Source of the DNA: Mucilaginibacter phyllosphaerae
GTDB taxonomy: Bacteria > Bacteroidota > Bacteroidia > Sphingobacteriales > Sphingobacteriaceae
Assembly: GCF_004378255.1 (NCBI RefSeq)
Contig: NZ_SNQG01000001.1
Location: 124,001 to 188,000, forward strand
Direction of reading: 5' to 3'
Length of the DNA: 64,000 nucleotides
The notes below the pieces were generated by a model. That model was not told the DNA's origin. It was given only the letters and a program-made list of their open reading frames with translations, and did not search any database. Shown here piece after piece: positions 9,417-17,509 of this stretch. How positions within the stretch are numbered: the first letter of the stretch is position 1; each line of letters opens with the position of its first letter. Position numbers and translations under genes: made by a program.

Positions 9417-10127
9417 TTATCTTTTTAATGGCAGCAGCAACGCAGTCCCGGTACCTAAGGCAGCACCTGCTAAAACATCCGACGGGTAATGCACGCCCAG
9501 ATACATCCGCGAGTAACTAACCGAACCTGCCCATAAAAAAGCAGGCGCAATAACATACCACTTAGGGTAAGCATTTGATACAGCCATAGCAGTAGAAAAA
9601 GTAGTAGCCGCATGGCCGGATGGGAACGATGTACTGCCTGCACGGTACACCGGCACAATATTTATATTTTGTACAAAGGGCCTGCGGCGTTTTACCAAGT
9701 GTTTTATCAGTAACATGGCGCCGTAAGATATAGCTGTGCTGCTGGCTACATATAATGAGTTTTCGCGCATTTTCCAATCGTTACGGATAATGCCGCCTGC
9801 CAGTAAAGCCGCAGGTACGCCTATATCCCCATACTTATAGGTTCTTGATAAAAAAAGCATTACATCGGTTTGGGCCGGTGTACGGCTTGCCTGTAAATCA
9901 AGCATTATTCTGTCATCAAACTGTTGAATTTGTGGCTGGGCAAATACCCGCCCTATTCCGGAAAGCACCGTAAGTACCTGTATTGCAATTAAAAACAACC
10001 AAAAGTATTTATTACAGGCTAACTTAATATAATACACAGCTAAATATTTAATTTTACTTTTATACCAAAGTAAGTAATATTTAGCGGTTACGAGGGTCAG
10101 CCATGCGTAATAATTGGCACCCGGCAC
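9417..10127 (-). CDS. PAP2-family membrane phosphatase
   Basis: The protein carries the three motifs of the PAP2/acid phosphatase superfamily: KHLVKRRRP (KX6RP), PSGHAA, and SRMYLGVHYPSDVLAG (SRX5HX3D). It probably dephosphorylates a lipid phosphate or pyrophosphate, such as undecaprenyl pyrophosphate or phosphatidate, on the periplasmic side. One hydrophobic N-terminal segment (YFWLFLIAIQVLTVLSGIGRVFAQ) looks like a signal peptide or anchor. The 236-residue frame begins at an ATG only 22 bp from the divergent operon start. The first 30 or so residues look unlike coding sequence, and a GTG at 10037 is a plausible real start. The neighbouring ppk1 operon points to phosphate metabolism, but substrate and linkage are not shown. 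Confidence 0.82.
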   Translation of the reverse strand: MPGANYYAWLTLVTAKYYLLWYKSKIKYLAVYYIKLACNKYFWLFLIAIQVLTVLSGIGRVFAQPQIQQFDDRIMLDLQASRTPAQTDVMLFLSRTYKYGDIGVPAALLAGGIIRNDWKMRENSLYVASSTAISYGAMLLIKHLVKRRRPFVQNINIVPVYRAGSTSFPSGHAATTFSTAMAVSNAYPKWYVIAPAFLWAGSVSYSRMYLGVHYPSDVLAGAALGTGTALLLPLKR

Positions 10128-10149
10128 TGTTTACATCTAAACACACAAC

Positions 10150-11406
10150 ATGAACTACCCCGAATTGCTTCAAAAAGTTAGGGACTACGCCTTGCAGTAT
10201 TATAAAAAACATGCCGATGACAGGTTGGTGTACCACGATAAGGAACATACGGAAGGGATGGTAACAGCTGCTGCGCAAATAGGCAACCACTACCAACTTA
10301 ACGACCGCGACTTTTTTATTATACAAACGGCAGCCTGGTTTCATGACTTGGGTTACATGGTAGATCTGGAACATCACGAAGCCCAAAGCGCTGTACTTGC
10401 ACAAAACTTTTTACAAAAGTACAATGCTGCAGATGAAGATATCGAAGCTGTAAAAAGCTGCATCATGGCTACCAAAATGCCGCAAAAACCTGCATCGCTT
10501 TTAGATATGATAGTTTGTGATGCCGACCTTTTTCACTTAGGCACTGATGATTTTTTTAAAAATGACAAAAAGCTTTTTAAAGAGATGAAAGCCCTTTATG
10601 CTACTGATATGAGCAAACTGGAGTGGCGGCAAAAATCAATAAAATTTCTAGAAGGCCATCATTATCATACAGATTACTGCCAGGTATTACTTAACAGCGG
10701 CAAACAGGAAAACCTTAATATCCTTAAAAATAAAGTAGCCAAAGCAGAAAAAGAAGTGGAACAAAAAAATGAAACAGCATCTGAAAAATATATACAAACC
10801 ATGCAGTTAAATGATACACCGGCAACTATTGACGATTCTGAAAAAAAGAAAAAAAAAGACCGGCCGGAAAAAGGCATCGAAACAATGTTCAGGATAAGTT
10901 CTGCCAATCATCAGCGCTTAAGCGATATGGCTGATAACAAAGCCCATATCATGATCACGGTTAATTCCATCATTCTATCAGCCATTATTAGTTTACTGCT
11001 GCGTAAACTTACCGAGTATGAATACCTAAGCATCCCAACTTTCATCCTTTTATCAATTAGTTTACTGGCCATGACTTTTTCTATACTGGCCACACGCCCG
11101 TCTATCCCATCGGGGATATTTCAAAAATCTGATGTTGATGAAAAGCGTGTTAACCTGCTTTTTTTTGGTAATTTTTATAAAATGCCTTTGGAGGATTACA
11201 CCTACGGCATGGTAAAAATGATGGAGGATAAAGAATTTTTATACGGCAGCCTGATAAAGGACGTATATGCCCAGGGTGTTGTATTAGGTAAAAAATACCG
11301 CCTATTACGCGTTGCCTATAACATATTTATGTTTGGGCTAATTGCATCGGTAATTGCTTTTATCATTGCATCCGTAATTTATAACAATAGCAAAGGCCAC
11401 AAATAA
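10150..11406 (+). CDS. HD-domain phosphohydrolase fused to a PycTM-like transmembrane module
   Basis: This 418-residue protein has two parts. Residues 1-190 form an HD domain with metal ligands spread as expected: His33 (YHDKEHTEG), His65-Asp66 (AAWFHDLGY) and Asp124 (CDADLFHLG). HD enzymes hydrolyse phosphate esters or nucleotides. A charged Lys/Glu linker (195-242) leads to a membrane module at 245-411. That module has the pattern RISSANHQRLSDMADNKAH, two close transmembrane helices (about 270-313), ATRPSIP, LLFFGNFY and a C-terminal helix (388-411). I recognise it as the Pycsar effector type (PycTM), which in phage defence is opened by a cyclic pyrimidine nucleotide. No cyclase gene is present in the window. 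It is the first gene of an operon, 2 bp before ppk1. Nucleotide sensing and a tie to polyphosphate are inferred. Confidence 0.85.
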   Translation: MNYPELLQKVRDYALQYYKKHADDRLVYHDKEHTEGMVTAAAQIGNHYQLNDRDFFIIQTAAWFHDLGYMVDLEHHEAQSAVLAQNFLQKYNAADEDIEAVKSCIMATKMPQKPASLLDMIVCDADLFHLGTDDFFKNDKKLFKEMKALYATDMSKLEWRQKSIKFLEGHHYHTDYCQVLLNSGKQENLNILKNKVAKAEKEVEQKNETASEKYIQTMQLNDTPATIDDSEKKKKKDRPEKGIETMFRISSANHQRLSDMADNKAHIMITVNSIILSAIISLLLRKLTEYEYLSIPTFILLSISLLAMTFSILATRPSIPSGIFQKSDVDEKRVNLLFFGNFYKMPLEDYTYGMVKMMEDKEFLYGSLIKDVYAQGVVLGKKYRLLRVAYNIFMFGLIASVIAFIIASVIYNNSKGHK

Positions 11407-11408
11407 GC

Positions 11409-13445
11409 ATGCCAAAAACTACCTATTTTAACAGGGATATCAGTTGGTTAAGCTTTAACGGCCGTGTGCTGGAAGAAGCTGCAGCTACAACCGTGCCTGT
11501 TATTGAACGCATCCGTTTCCTATCAATCTACTCATCCAACCTGGATGAATTTTACCGTGTACGTGTACCTGTTATTAAAGCCTTAAAAAAAATAGGTAAA
11601 AAAAATGATGATATAGACGCTGATGAGCAGGAAAGTATTTTGCAGCAGGCATCTGATATTGTTTTGTTGCAACAAAAACGCTTTGGAGAAATTTTAACGC
11701 AACAGCTTATTCCACAGCTTAAAACAAACGGAATAAACCTGTTGTACAACGGCAAATTGCCCCAAAGCCTGGAGAAGGAAATAACAGATTATTTTTTGTC
11801 AGAAGTATTGGCTTTTTTACAGCCGGTTACTTTAGATGCAAATACCACCTTCTTCCCGGAAAATAATAAGCTGTACTTTGTTATTCAGCTTCGCGATGCC
11901 GCCGGTGATGAAAAACTAACGCTGCTAAATATTCCATCAGATAATTTGCCACGTTTTTTTGTTACCAAATGTGATGACGAGCAGTTTATTTGCTTTTTAG
12001 ATGATATTGTACGCTTTAACCTGAGCAAGCTTTTTAAGGACGAACAACTTGGCTGCTACAGTATTAAAATAACCCGGGATGCAGAACTTGATCTGAAAGA
12101 TGAGTATCCCGGTGAGCTATCTGAGCAGATTGAAAAACAACTATTAAAGCGCGATAATGGCCTGGCTACTCGTTTTTTATATCAGGCGGATATGCCCTTA
12201 AGCATGCTGCAATTGGTAGTACAACACCTGGGCCTGCAAAATGCCGGCAGCATAGAAGGCGGCCGGTACCACAACCTTAAAGATCTTTCGGGCTTCCCGG
12301 TAAATAATCCGGGGCTTGTGTACGACAGATGGCCCGCTATTGCCCTGCCGGTAACGAATGATGAGCCTTTGGTAAATACCATGGCACGGCAGGACCTGCT
12401 GGTGAACACGCCCTATCAATCTTACCACACCATATTGCGTTTTTTTAACGAAGCTGCCAATAACCCGGATGTTGAAGAGATAAATGTTACCCTTTACCGT
12501 GTAGCCAGCGATTCGAGGATAGTAAATGCACTCATCAGTGCAGCCCGGAATGGTAAGAAAGTAAACGTTGTAGTTGAGTTAAAAGCACGTTTTGACGAGG
12601 CCAATAACTTAAAATGGGCCAAAAAAATGAAGAACGCCGGTGTAAGTATTATTTACAGCGTAACCGCTTTAAAAGTGCATGCAAAAGTGGCTTTAGTTAA
12701 AACCCGTAAGGGCGATAGAATTATATATTCGGGTTTGCTGGCAACCGGCAACTTTAATGAAGGTACTGCTAAATTTTATACCGACCACATACTGCTAACC
12801 ACCAATCACAAGCTATTACGCGAAGTGGAATTGCTGTTTATTTTTTTAGCCAAACGTGATAAGCCAGATAAAAATAACCAGATAAAATTCAACCATCTGC
12901 TGGTAGCAGGCTTTAACCTGCAAACCCGTTTCCTGGAATTAATTGATCGCGAGATGAAACTTGCCAAGCAGGGCCTTGCTGCTTCTATTATTATTAAATT
13001 GAATAACCTGGAAGAACAGGTACTGATAGATAAATTGTATAAGGCATCACAGGCGGGGGTAAAAATACAACTGATCGTACGCAGCATATGCTGTTTGGTG
13101 CCCGGCATACAAGGCCTTAGCGAAAATATCACTATCAAACGAATTGTTGACCGCTACCTGGAGCATGGGCGTATTTTCATTTTTAATAACAACAATAAAC
13201 CCGAAATTTTTATGGGATCGGCCGACTGGATGAATCGCAATATCTATCACCGTATTGAGGTTTGTTTCCCGGTTTATGATGATGCGATAAAACAACAGAT
13301 AACCACACTGGTTAATTTGCAACTGAATGATAATGTACAGGCAGTAGTAATTGATTCAAAATTGAACCACATTAAGCCCGCTATAAACGGCGATGCCGTG
13401 CAATCGCAAAAAGCTATTTATCAATATTTAACATCTATCAAGTAA
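11409..13445 (+). CDS. ppk1: Polyphosphate kinase 1
   Basis: Ppk1 reversibly polymerises the gamma-phosphate of ATP into inorganic polyphosphate. The 678-residue length matches the family (about 690). The N-terminal signature FNRDISWLSFNGRVLEEA and YSSNLDEFYRVRVP are present. In the phospholipase-D-like catalytic half, His424 (LKVHAKVAL) corresponds to the autophosphorylated His435 of the E. coli enzyme. His586 (IVDRYLEHGRIFIF) corresponds to His592. The motifs ATGNFNEGTAKFYTD and MGSADWMNRN are also intact, so the enzyme should be active. It starts 2 bp after the HD-PycTM stop and ends 2 bp before the next gene, showing tight translational coupling. No exopolyphosphatase (ppx) lies in this operon. 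Confidence 0.97.
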   Translation: MPKTTYFNRDISWLSFNGRVLEEAAATTVPVIERIRFLSIYSSNLDEFYRVRVPVIKALKKIGKKNDDIDADEQESILQQASDIVLLQQKRFGEILTQQLIPQLKTNGINLLYNGKLPQSLEKEITDYFLSEVLAFLQPVTLDANTTFFPENNKLYFVIQLRDAAGDEKLTLLNIPSDNLPRFFVTKCDDEQFICFLDDIVRFNLSKLFKDEQLGCYSIKITRDAELDLKDEYPGELSEQIEKQLLKRDNGLATRFLYQADMPLSMLQLVVQHLGLQNAGSIEGGRYHNLKDLSGFPVNNPGLVYDRWPAIALPVTNDEPLVNTMARQDLLVNTPYQSYHTILRFFNEAANNPDVEEINVTLYRVASDSRIVNALISAARNGKKVNVVVELKARFDEANNLKWAKKMKNAGVSIIYSVTALKVHAKVALVKTRKGDRIIYSGLLATGNFNEGTAKFYTDHILLTTNHKLLREVELLFIFLAKRDKPDKNNQIKFNHLLVAGFNLQTRFLELIDREMKLAKQGLAASIIIKLNNLEEQVLIDKLYKASQAGVKIQLIVRSICCLVPGIQGLSENITIKRIVDRYLEHGRIFIFNNNNKPEIFMGSADWMNRNIYHRIEVCFPVYDDAIKQQITTLVNLQLNDNVQAVVIDSKLNHIKPAINGDAVQSQKAIYQYLTSIK

Positions 13446-13447
13446 TT

Positions 13448-14335
13448 ATGAAAACAGCAGCCATTATTTCTATTTTAGTGATAGGCATTATCGGTTCATC
13501 CTGCAGCCAGGGTAAAAAAAAGAAAGGGCATAATAAGGATAAAAACAGCAAAGAAGCGCCTGCGGCAAGTACCCCTGCTGCCTACGATCTAAGCAATCCG
13601 GTAAAATATAACATGCCTGCAGACCTGCTGGAGATTTCGGGCATTGCCTTTAATAACGGTGATGCAGGCACCATTTATGCCGAACAAGATGAAGATGGAA
13701 AAATATTTTACTTTCGCCCCGGCGACAGCAAAGTGAACCAGGTAACGTTTGGCAAACCAGGCGATTACGAGGATGTGGCCGTTATTAATAACCAGACCGT
13801 AATACTGCGCAGCGATGGCAGCCTGTTTAGTTTCCCGCTTAAAGAGGTTAAAGCAGGGCAAGTAAATACTGTAAAAGAATTTAAAAAAATGCTGCCACCG
13901 GGTGAATATGAAGGACTGCATGCAGACGGCGGCAAACTTTATGCGCTTTGCAAACAATGCGCAGGTACCGATCATAATAAAGAAGACAAAGGTTACATAC
14001 TAAACCTGGCTGCCGATGGCAATATTAACCAAAGCGGTACCTTTACTATCGACGTAGAGAAAATTGCTGCTTTAACCGGTAAAACAAAATTAAAATTTCA
14101 CCCATCTGCATTAGCTAAAAACCCGGTAACCAAACAATGGTATGTTTTATCATCGGTAAATAAGCTGATTGTAGTGCTGGATGAACAATGGAACGTGTTG
14201 GAAGCCTACCCTATCAGCAGCAAAATATTTTTACAACCCGAAGGTATTGCTTTTGATAAACAAGGCAACTTATACGTATCTAACGAGGGTGATAAAGCAA
14301 ATGCAGGCAATATATTGCTGTTTAAATATAAATAA
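13448..14335 (+). CDS. SdiA-regulated-like beta-propeller lipoprotein
   Basis: This 295-residue exported lipoprotein has a lipobox GSSC with Cys19 as the predicted lipidated residue. A Lys-rich and then Ala/Pro-rich linker follows. From about residue 45 to the end it resembles the SdiA-regulated family of beta-propellers, with LLEISGIAFNNGDAGTIYAEQDEDGKIFYF, DYEDVAVINN, EYEGLHADGGKLYALCK and LQPEGIAFDKQGNLYVSNEG. These proteins are thought to bind or hydrolyse a small molecule, but no activity is established for this type. It lies 2 bp after ppk1 and 33 bp before the beta-barrel gene, so it belongs to the ppk1 operon. Membrane attachment facing the periplasm or surface is expected. Confidence 0.8.
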   Translation: MKTAAIISILVIGIIGSSCSQGKKKKGHNKDKNSKEAPAASTPAAYDLSNPVKYNMPADLLEISGIAFNNGDAGTIYAEQDEDGKIFYFRPGDSKVNQVTFGKPGDYEDVAVINNQTVILRSDGSLFSFPLKEVKAGQVNTVKEFKKMLPPGEYEGLHADGGKLYALCKQCAGTDHNKEDKGYILNLAADGNINQSGTFTIDVEKIAALTGKTKLKFHPSALAKNPVTKQWYVLSSVNKLIVVLDEQWNVLEAYPISSKIFLQPEGIAFDKQGNLYVSNEGDKANAGNILLFKYK

Positions 14336-14368
14336 AGCAAAGCCGGTTCATACTTAATAATTATCCAG

Positions 14369-16942
14369 ATGCTAAAAAAACTACTTATTACTACTTTTAT
14401 ATTACCGTTAGCCATAACATGGGTGCATGCGCAAAAAGTATTATCATCAAAAGCAGTTTTACGCGATAGCGTGGTAGTAGCCGTGCATCCGGCATATAAT
14501 AAGGTTGGTAGCGTACACCGCTGGTTTTTTGGCACTAATTACCGCAAGGAATGGGCAACACCTGTAAACTTACCGGTGATACGTATATCTGAGATCTTCG
14601 GTGGCCTAACGCCCGAAAAAGAAGGCGGCGGTATGCAGTCAAAATCATTAAGGTTAAAAGATAAAACCGGCAAGGAATGGGTTTTACGAAGCGTTGAAAA
14701 AACGCCTGATAAACTTTTGCCACCCGCCCTGCGCGAAACCTTTGCAGTAGACTGGCTGGATGACGCACTAAGCGGACAGCACCCGTTTTCGGCATTGGTA
14801 GTGCCACCATTGGCTGCAGCAGCACGTGTACCCTATGCCAACCCAATTATTGGAGTAGTTGCAGCTGATAAAGCACTTGGCGAATACAGCAAGATATTTG
14901 CCAACCTGGTTTGCCTGCTGGAAGAGCGCGAACCGATAGGAGAATCAGACAATACGATTAAAATGATGGCCAATCTCATCAAGGATAATGATAATACCTT
15001 TGATGGCGAAGGTTTTTTACGTGCCCGTATGCTGGATTTGATGATTGGCGACTGGGACCGCCACGAAGACCAATGGCGCTGGGCCGAAACAAAAAAAGAT
15101 AAAGGTAAGGCCTATATTGGCGTTCCGCGAGACCGGGATCAGGTGTTTCACCTGGAAGAAGGTCTGTTTCCGGATATTGCAGCACAGCCGTATATAAGCC
15201 CTTTACTGGGCGATTTTACTTATAAACCAAATTACAAATACGGCCCTTACAAAACGCGTTTTTTAAACCCTTATCCTAATGCGCAAATGACGCATAAACA
15301 GTGGATGCGGGTTGTTGATGATTTTGTAGCTGCAGAAACCGATGACGTGCTGGAAGCAGCATTACGCCGCCTGCCCGGTGATACTTATAAAATGGGGCAT
15401 GATGTTTTGTTGGTCAAACTTAAAGCCCGCCGCGCTGCAATGCCCGCAACAATGGATAAATATTATCGCCTTATTTACCGCATTGCAGATATACGCCTGA
15501 GTAACAAAAACGAAAAGGTGACAATAACCGGCCTGCCCGATAGTAGCCTGCAAATAATGGTAAATAAAATAAATAAAGAGGGCAAGGTAAAAGATACTAT
15601 TATGAATGTGGCTTATAGTCCCGATATCACAAAAGAGATCAGGCTGTATGTTTCTGAGGGTGATGATAATATTGTTATTAACAATACTACATCACCTATA
15701 AGCTTAAGACTAATTGGCGGTAAAGCCGGCAATAAGGTGTACAATATGGTACAATCTACTGCTAATGTGCGTGTTTATGATACCCAAAATGCAACATTTG
15801 AGGGTTTTACAAATAAAGTAAGCAAGCATTTAAGCACCGATACCCTGAATACTCTTTTTGTACAAACCAACCCGTACAATGTGTGGATGCCGCTTGCTAC
15901 AGGGGCTATTAATGCTGATGATGGTTTGCTGATTGGCGCCGGCTTTAAATACACTAAAAATGATGGTTTTCGCAAATTACCTTATACCAGTTCGCAGCAG
16001 TTTACGCTTACACATGCTTTTGCCACAGACGCCTTCCGTATAAAATATGTAGGCGAATGGATGCAGGCGATCGGTAAGGCCGATTTAGTGGTACAATCTG
16101 CCATACAAGCGCCGGATAATACCGTAAACTTTTTTGGCCTGGGCAACGGCACGGTACTTAATAAACAAATTCCTAACTACCGCAGGTATTATCGCACTCG
16201 TTTTGATACTTATGAGGTAGATGCTGCGCTTCGCTGGCATATCAGCAAAAGCAGCACCATTAGTGCAGGCCCTTCTTTTCAATTTTATCATTTAGATAAA
16301 GGAGATAATGCAGGCAGGTTTATTAATAATGCGCCATTAATAGGTTCATACGATAGTTTGATTGTGGATAGGGATAAAGCGCATTTAGGCCTGTCTGTAA
16401 ACTTCAACAGCAATAAACGTAAAGGTGGAATTTTAGTAACCGGGGGTTACTTTATCAACGTAAATATACAGGGATACACAGGCCTCAACAGCTATTCAGA
16501 AAATTTTTTACAAATCCGCCCCGAATTTACCTTTTATCAAAAGCTAACTGCTAATGGGTCTGTTGTGCTATCAGATCGTGTTGGCGGCGGGGTTAGCTTT
16601 GGCAAACCGGCGTTTTACCAATCAATGTTTTTAGGCGGCCAGGGTAACCTGCTTGGGTATCTGCAATATCGTTTTGCGGGCAGGCATATGGTTTTCAATA
16701 ACCTGCAGGGCCGTGTAAAATTATTTAATATTGCCAGCTATATCATCCCGGGGCAACTGGGCTTAACCGGCTTTTACGATACCGGCAGGGTTTGGGCCGA
16801 TGAAGAAAAATCTGATAAATGGCACCATGGCGTTGGCGGCGGTTTATATTTCTCGCCGGCGAGTTTAACCGTTCTGCAGATTTTAGCAGGCCATTCTGAG
16901 GAAGGCTGGTACCCCTATGTATCTTTAAACTTCAGGCTTTAA
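14369..16942 (+). CDS. Outer-membrane beta-barrel protein with a kinase-like central motif
   Basis: This 857-residue protein has a signal peptide (residues 1-21, ending WVHAQ) and a C-terminal barrel. The barrel is of the BamA/TamA surface-antigen type, with GGGVSFGKPAFYQSMFLGGQGNLLGY, LTGFYDTGRVW and a final strand PYVSLNFRL. The N-terminal 380 residues lack the POTRA repeats of true BamA. They contain MLDLMIGDWDRHEDQW (Asp228, Asp230, His232) followed by GVPRDRDQVF (Asp255, Asp257). This arrangement resembles the catalytic loop and metal-binding site of atypical kinases such as FAM20C, CotH or HipA. The kinase reading is my inference from motifs alone. As last gene of the ppk1 operon, it could act on phosphorylated surface material. 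Longer relatives with an added metallophosphoesterase domain are recalled but not checked. Confidence 0.75.
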   Translation: MLKKLLITTFILPLAITWVHAQKVLSSKAVLRDSVVVAVHPAYNKVGSVHRWFFGTNYRKEWATPVNLPVIRISEIFGGLTPEKEGGGMQSKSLRLKDKTGKEWVLRSVEKTPDKLLPPALRETFAVDWLDDALSGQHPFSALVVPPLAAAARVPYANPIIGVVAADKALGEYSKIFANLVCLLEEREPIGESDNTIKMMANLIKDNDNTFDGEGFLRARMLDLMIGDWDRHEDQWRWAETKKDKGKAYIGVPRDRDQVFHLEEGLFPDIAAQPYISPLLGDFTYKPNYKYGPYKTRFLNPYPNAQMTHKQWMRVVDDFVAAETDDVLEAALRRLPGDTYKMGHDVLLVKLKARRAAMPATMDKYYRLIYRIADIRLSNKNEKVTITGLPDSSLQIMVNKINKEGKVKDTIMNVAYSPDITKEIRLYVSEGDDNIVINNTTSPISLRLIGGKAGNKVYNMVQSTANVRVYDTQNATFEGFTNKVSKHLSTDTLNTLFVQTNPYNVWMPLATGAINADDGLLIGAGFKYTKNDGFRKLPYTSSQQFTLTHAFATDAFRIKYVGEWMQAIGKADLVVQSAIQAPDNTVNFFGLGNGTVLNKQIPNYRRYYRTRFDTYEVDAALRWHISKSSTISAGPSFQFYHLDKGDNAGRFINNAPLIGSYDSLIVDRDKAHLGLSVNFNSNKRKGGILVTGGYFINVNIQGYTGLNSYSENFLQIRPEFTFYQKLTANGSVVLSDRVGGGVSFGKPAFYQSMFLGGQGNLLGYLQYRFAGRHMVFNNLQGRVKLFNIASYIIPGQLGLTGFYDTGRVWADEEKSDKWHHGVGGGLYFSPASLTVLQILAGHSEEGWYPYVSLNFRL

Positions 16943-17121
16943 AAGCTTATCATAAATATTCTTATTTTTAAAGGATGGCTTATTTGTGTATTTAATACAC
17001 TATAATCCATGCTTCTTTATTTTTAAAAAATCACTGTATAAAACCAGTGTTTGTCATAGCAACATCTCTTAGCCTGACTATTGTCATCAAAAAGTTAAAT
17101 ATTGTTAAATTAGTAAATTTG
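16943..17121. other. Intergenic region with weak hairpins after the ppk1 operon
   Basis: This AT-rich stretch holds no supported gene. GTGTAT-TTA-ATACAC (16986-17000) is a short perfect inverted repeat. CACTG and CAGTG (17032-17049) form a 5-bp stem followed by TTTG. Either might help end transcription of the ppk1 operon, but neither has a convincing T-run. Confidence 0.3.
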
Positions 17122-17154
17122 GTTGACTATATTAGTCAACTTGGTTTACATTTG
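17122..17154 (+). promoter_or_regulatory. Promoter overlapped by a perfect 19-bp palindrome (MarR-type operator candidate)
   Basis: GTTGACTATATTAGTCAAC (17122-17140) has perfect 8-bp arms around TAT. It covers the space between a -33 candidate TTG (17123-17125) and the -7 element TACATTTG (17147-17154), which fit the Bacteroidota promoter with a 21-bp spacer. The TTGAC/GTCAA arms are typical of MarR-family operators, and a marR gene ends this transcription unit. A bound dimer would block RNA polymerase. Autoregulation is inferred. Confidence 0.65.
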
Positions 17155-17174
17155 TAGTGTTATTAAGCATTACA

Positions 17175-17471
17175 ATGAAATCGTTAACTATACCTCAGCC
17201 CAATATTAACTCTTTTTTTAAAAGGACAACTCATCATACAGCTGTTCCACAACAAGAGGCTGCCAGTTCAACTTCAATATCAAAGCCCAAGCACACCACA
17301 ACTCCAAGTGAATATATCATCAATGTTTTAGGCGAAGGATTCAAACAAAATTTTTTGGGTGCTGATATTGATATGGAGTTTTTAACCCTTACTGTGCGCA
17401 GCTATGCAACAGCAACCGTTAATGCCATTCGCAAAATAGTAGTTAAACCTGCAGCAAATAACAATTTATAA
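17175..17471 (+). CDS. Small protein of unknown function before the DUF5686 gene
   Basis: The likely start is ATG at 17175 (MKSLTIPQPNINSFFKRTT), giving 98 residues. An in-frame GTG at 17157 lies too close to the predicted transcription start. A polar Thr/Ser/Gln-rich N-terminal half is followed by a more ordered part, SEYIINVLGEGFKQNFLGADIDMEFLTLTVR, and the protein ends KPAANNNL. There is no signal peptide, membrane helix or known motif. The frame lies directly behind a strong promoter/operator and 38 bp before the DUF5686 gene, which supports it being real. It might be a short regulatory or leader protein, but I do not recognise the family. Confidence 0.55.
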   Translation: MKSLTIPQPNINSFFKRTTHHTAVPQQEAASSTSISKPKHTTTPSEYIINVLGEGFKQNFLGADIDMEFLTLTVRSYATATVNAIRKIVVKPAANNNL

Positions 17472-17509
17472 TTCATTAAACTTTTGCCTTTACCCAATCA
17501 CACCATATA

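Noticed and set aside
10081-10404. 107-codon minus-strand frame opposite the start of the HD-PycTM gene
   Set aside because: It is antisense to a well-supported coding region, overlaps the PAP2 start and has no motif.
14369-16942. True BamA/TamA assembly factor
   Set aside because: The barrel is of that type, but no POTRA repeats precede it, so a BAM-complex role is not supported.
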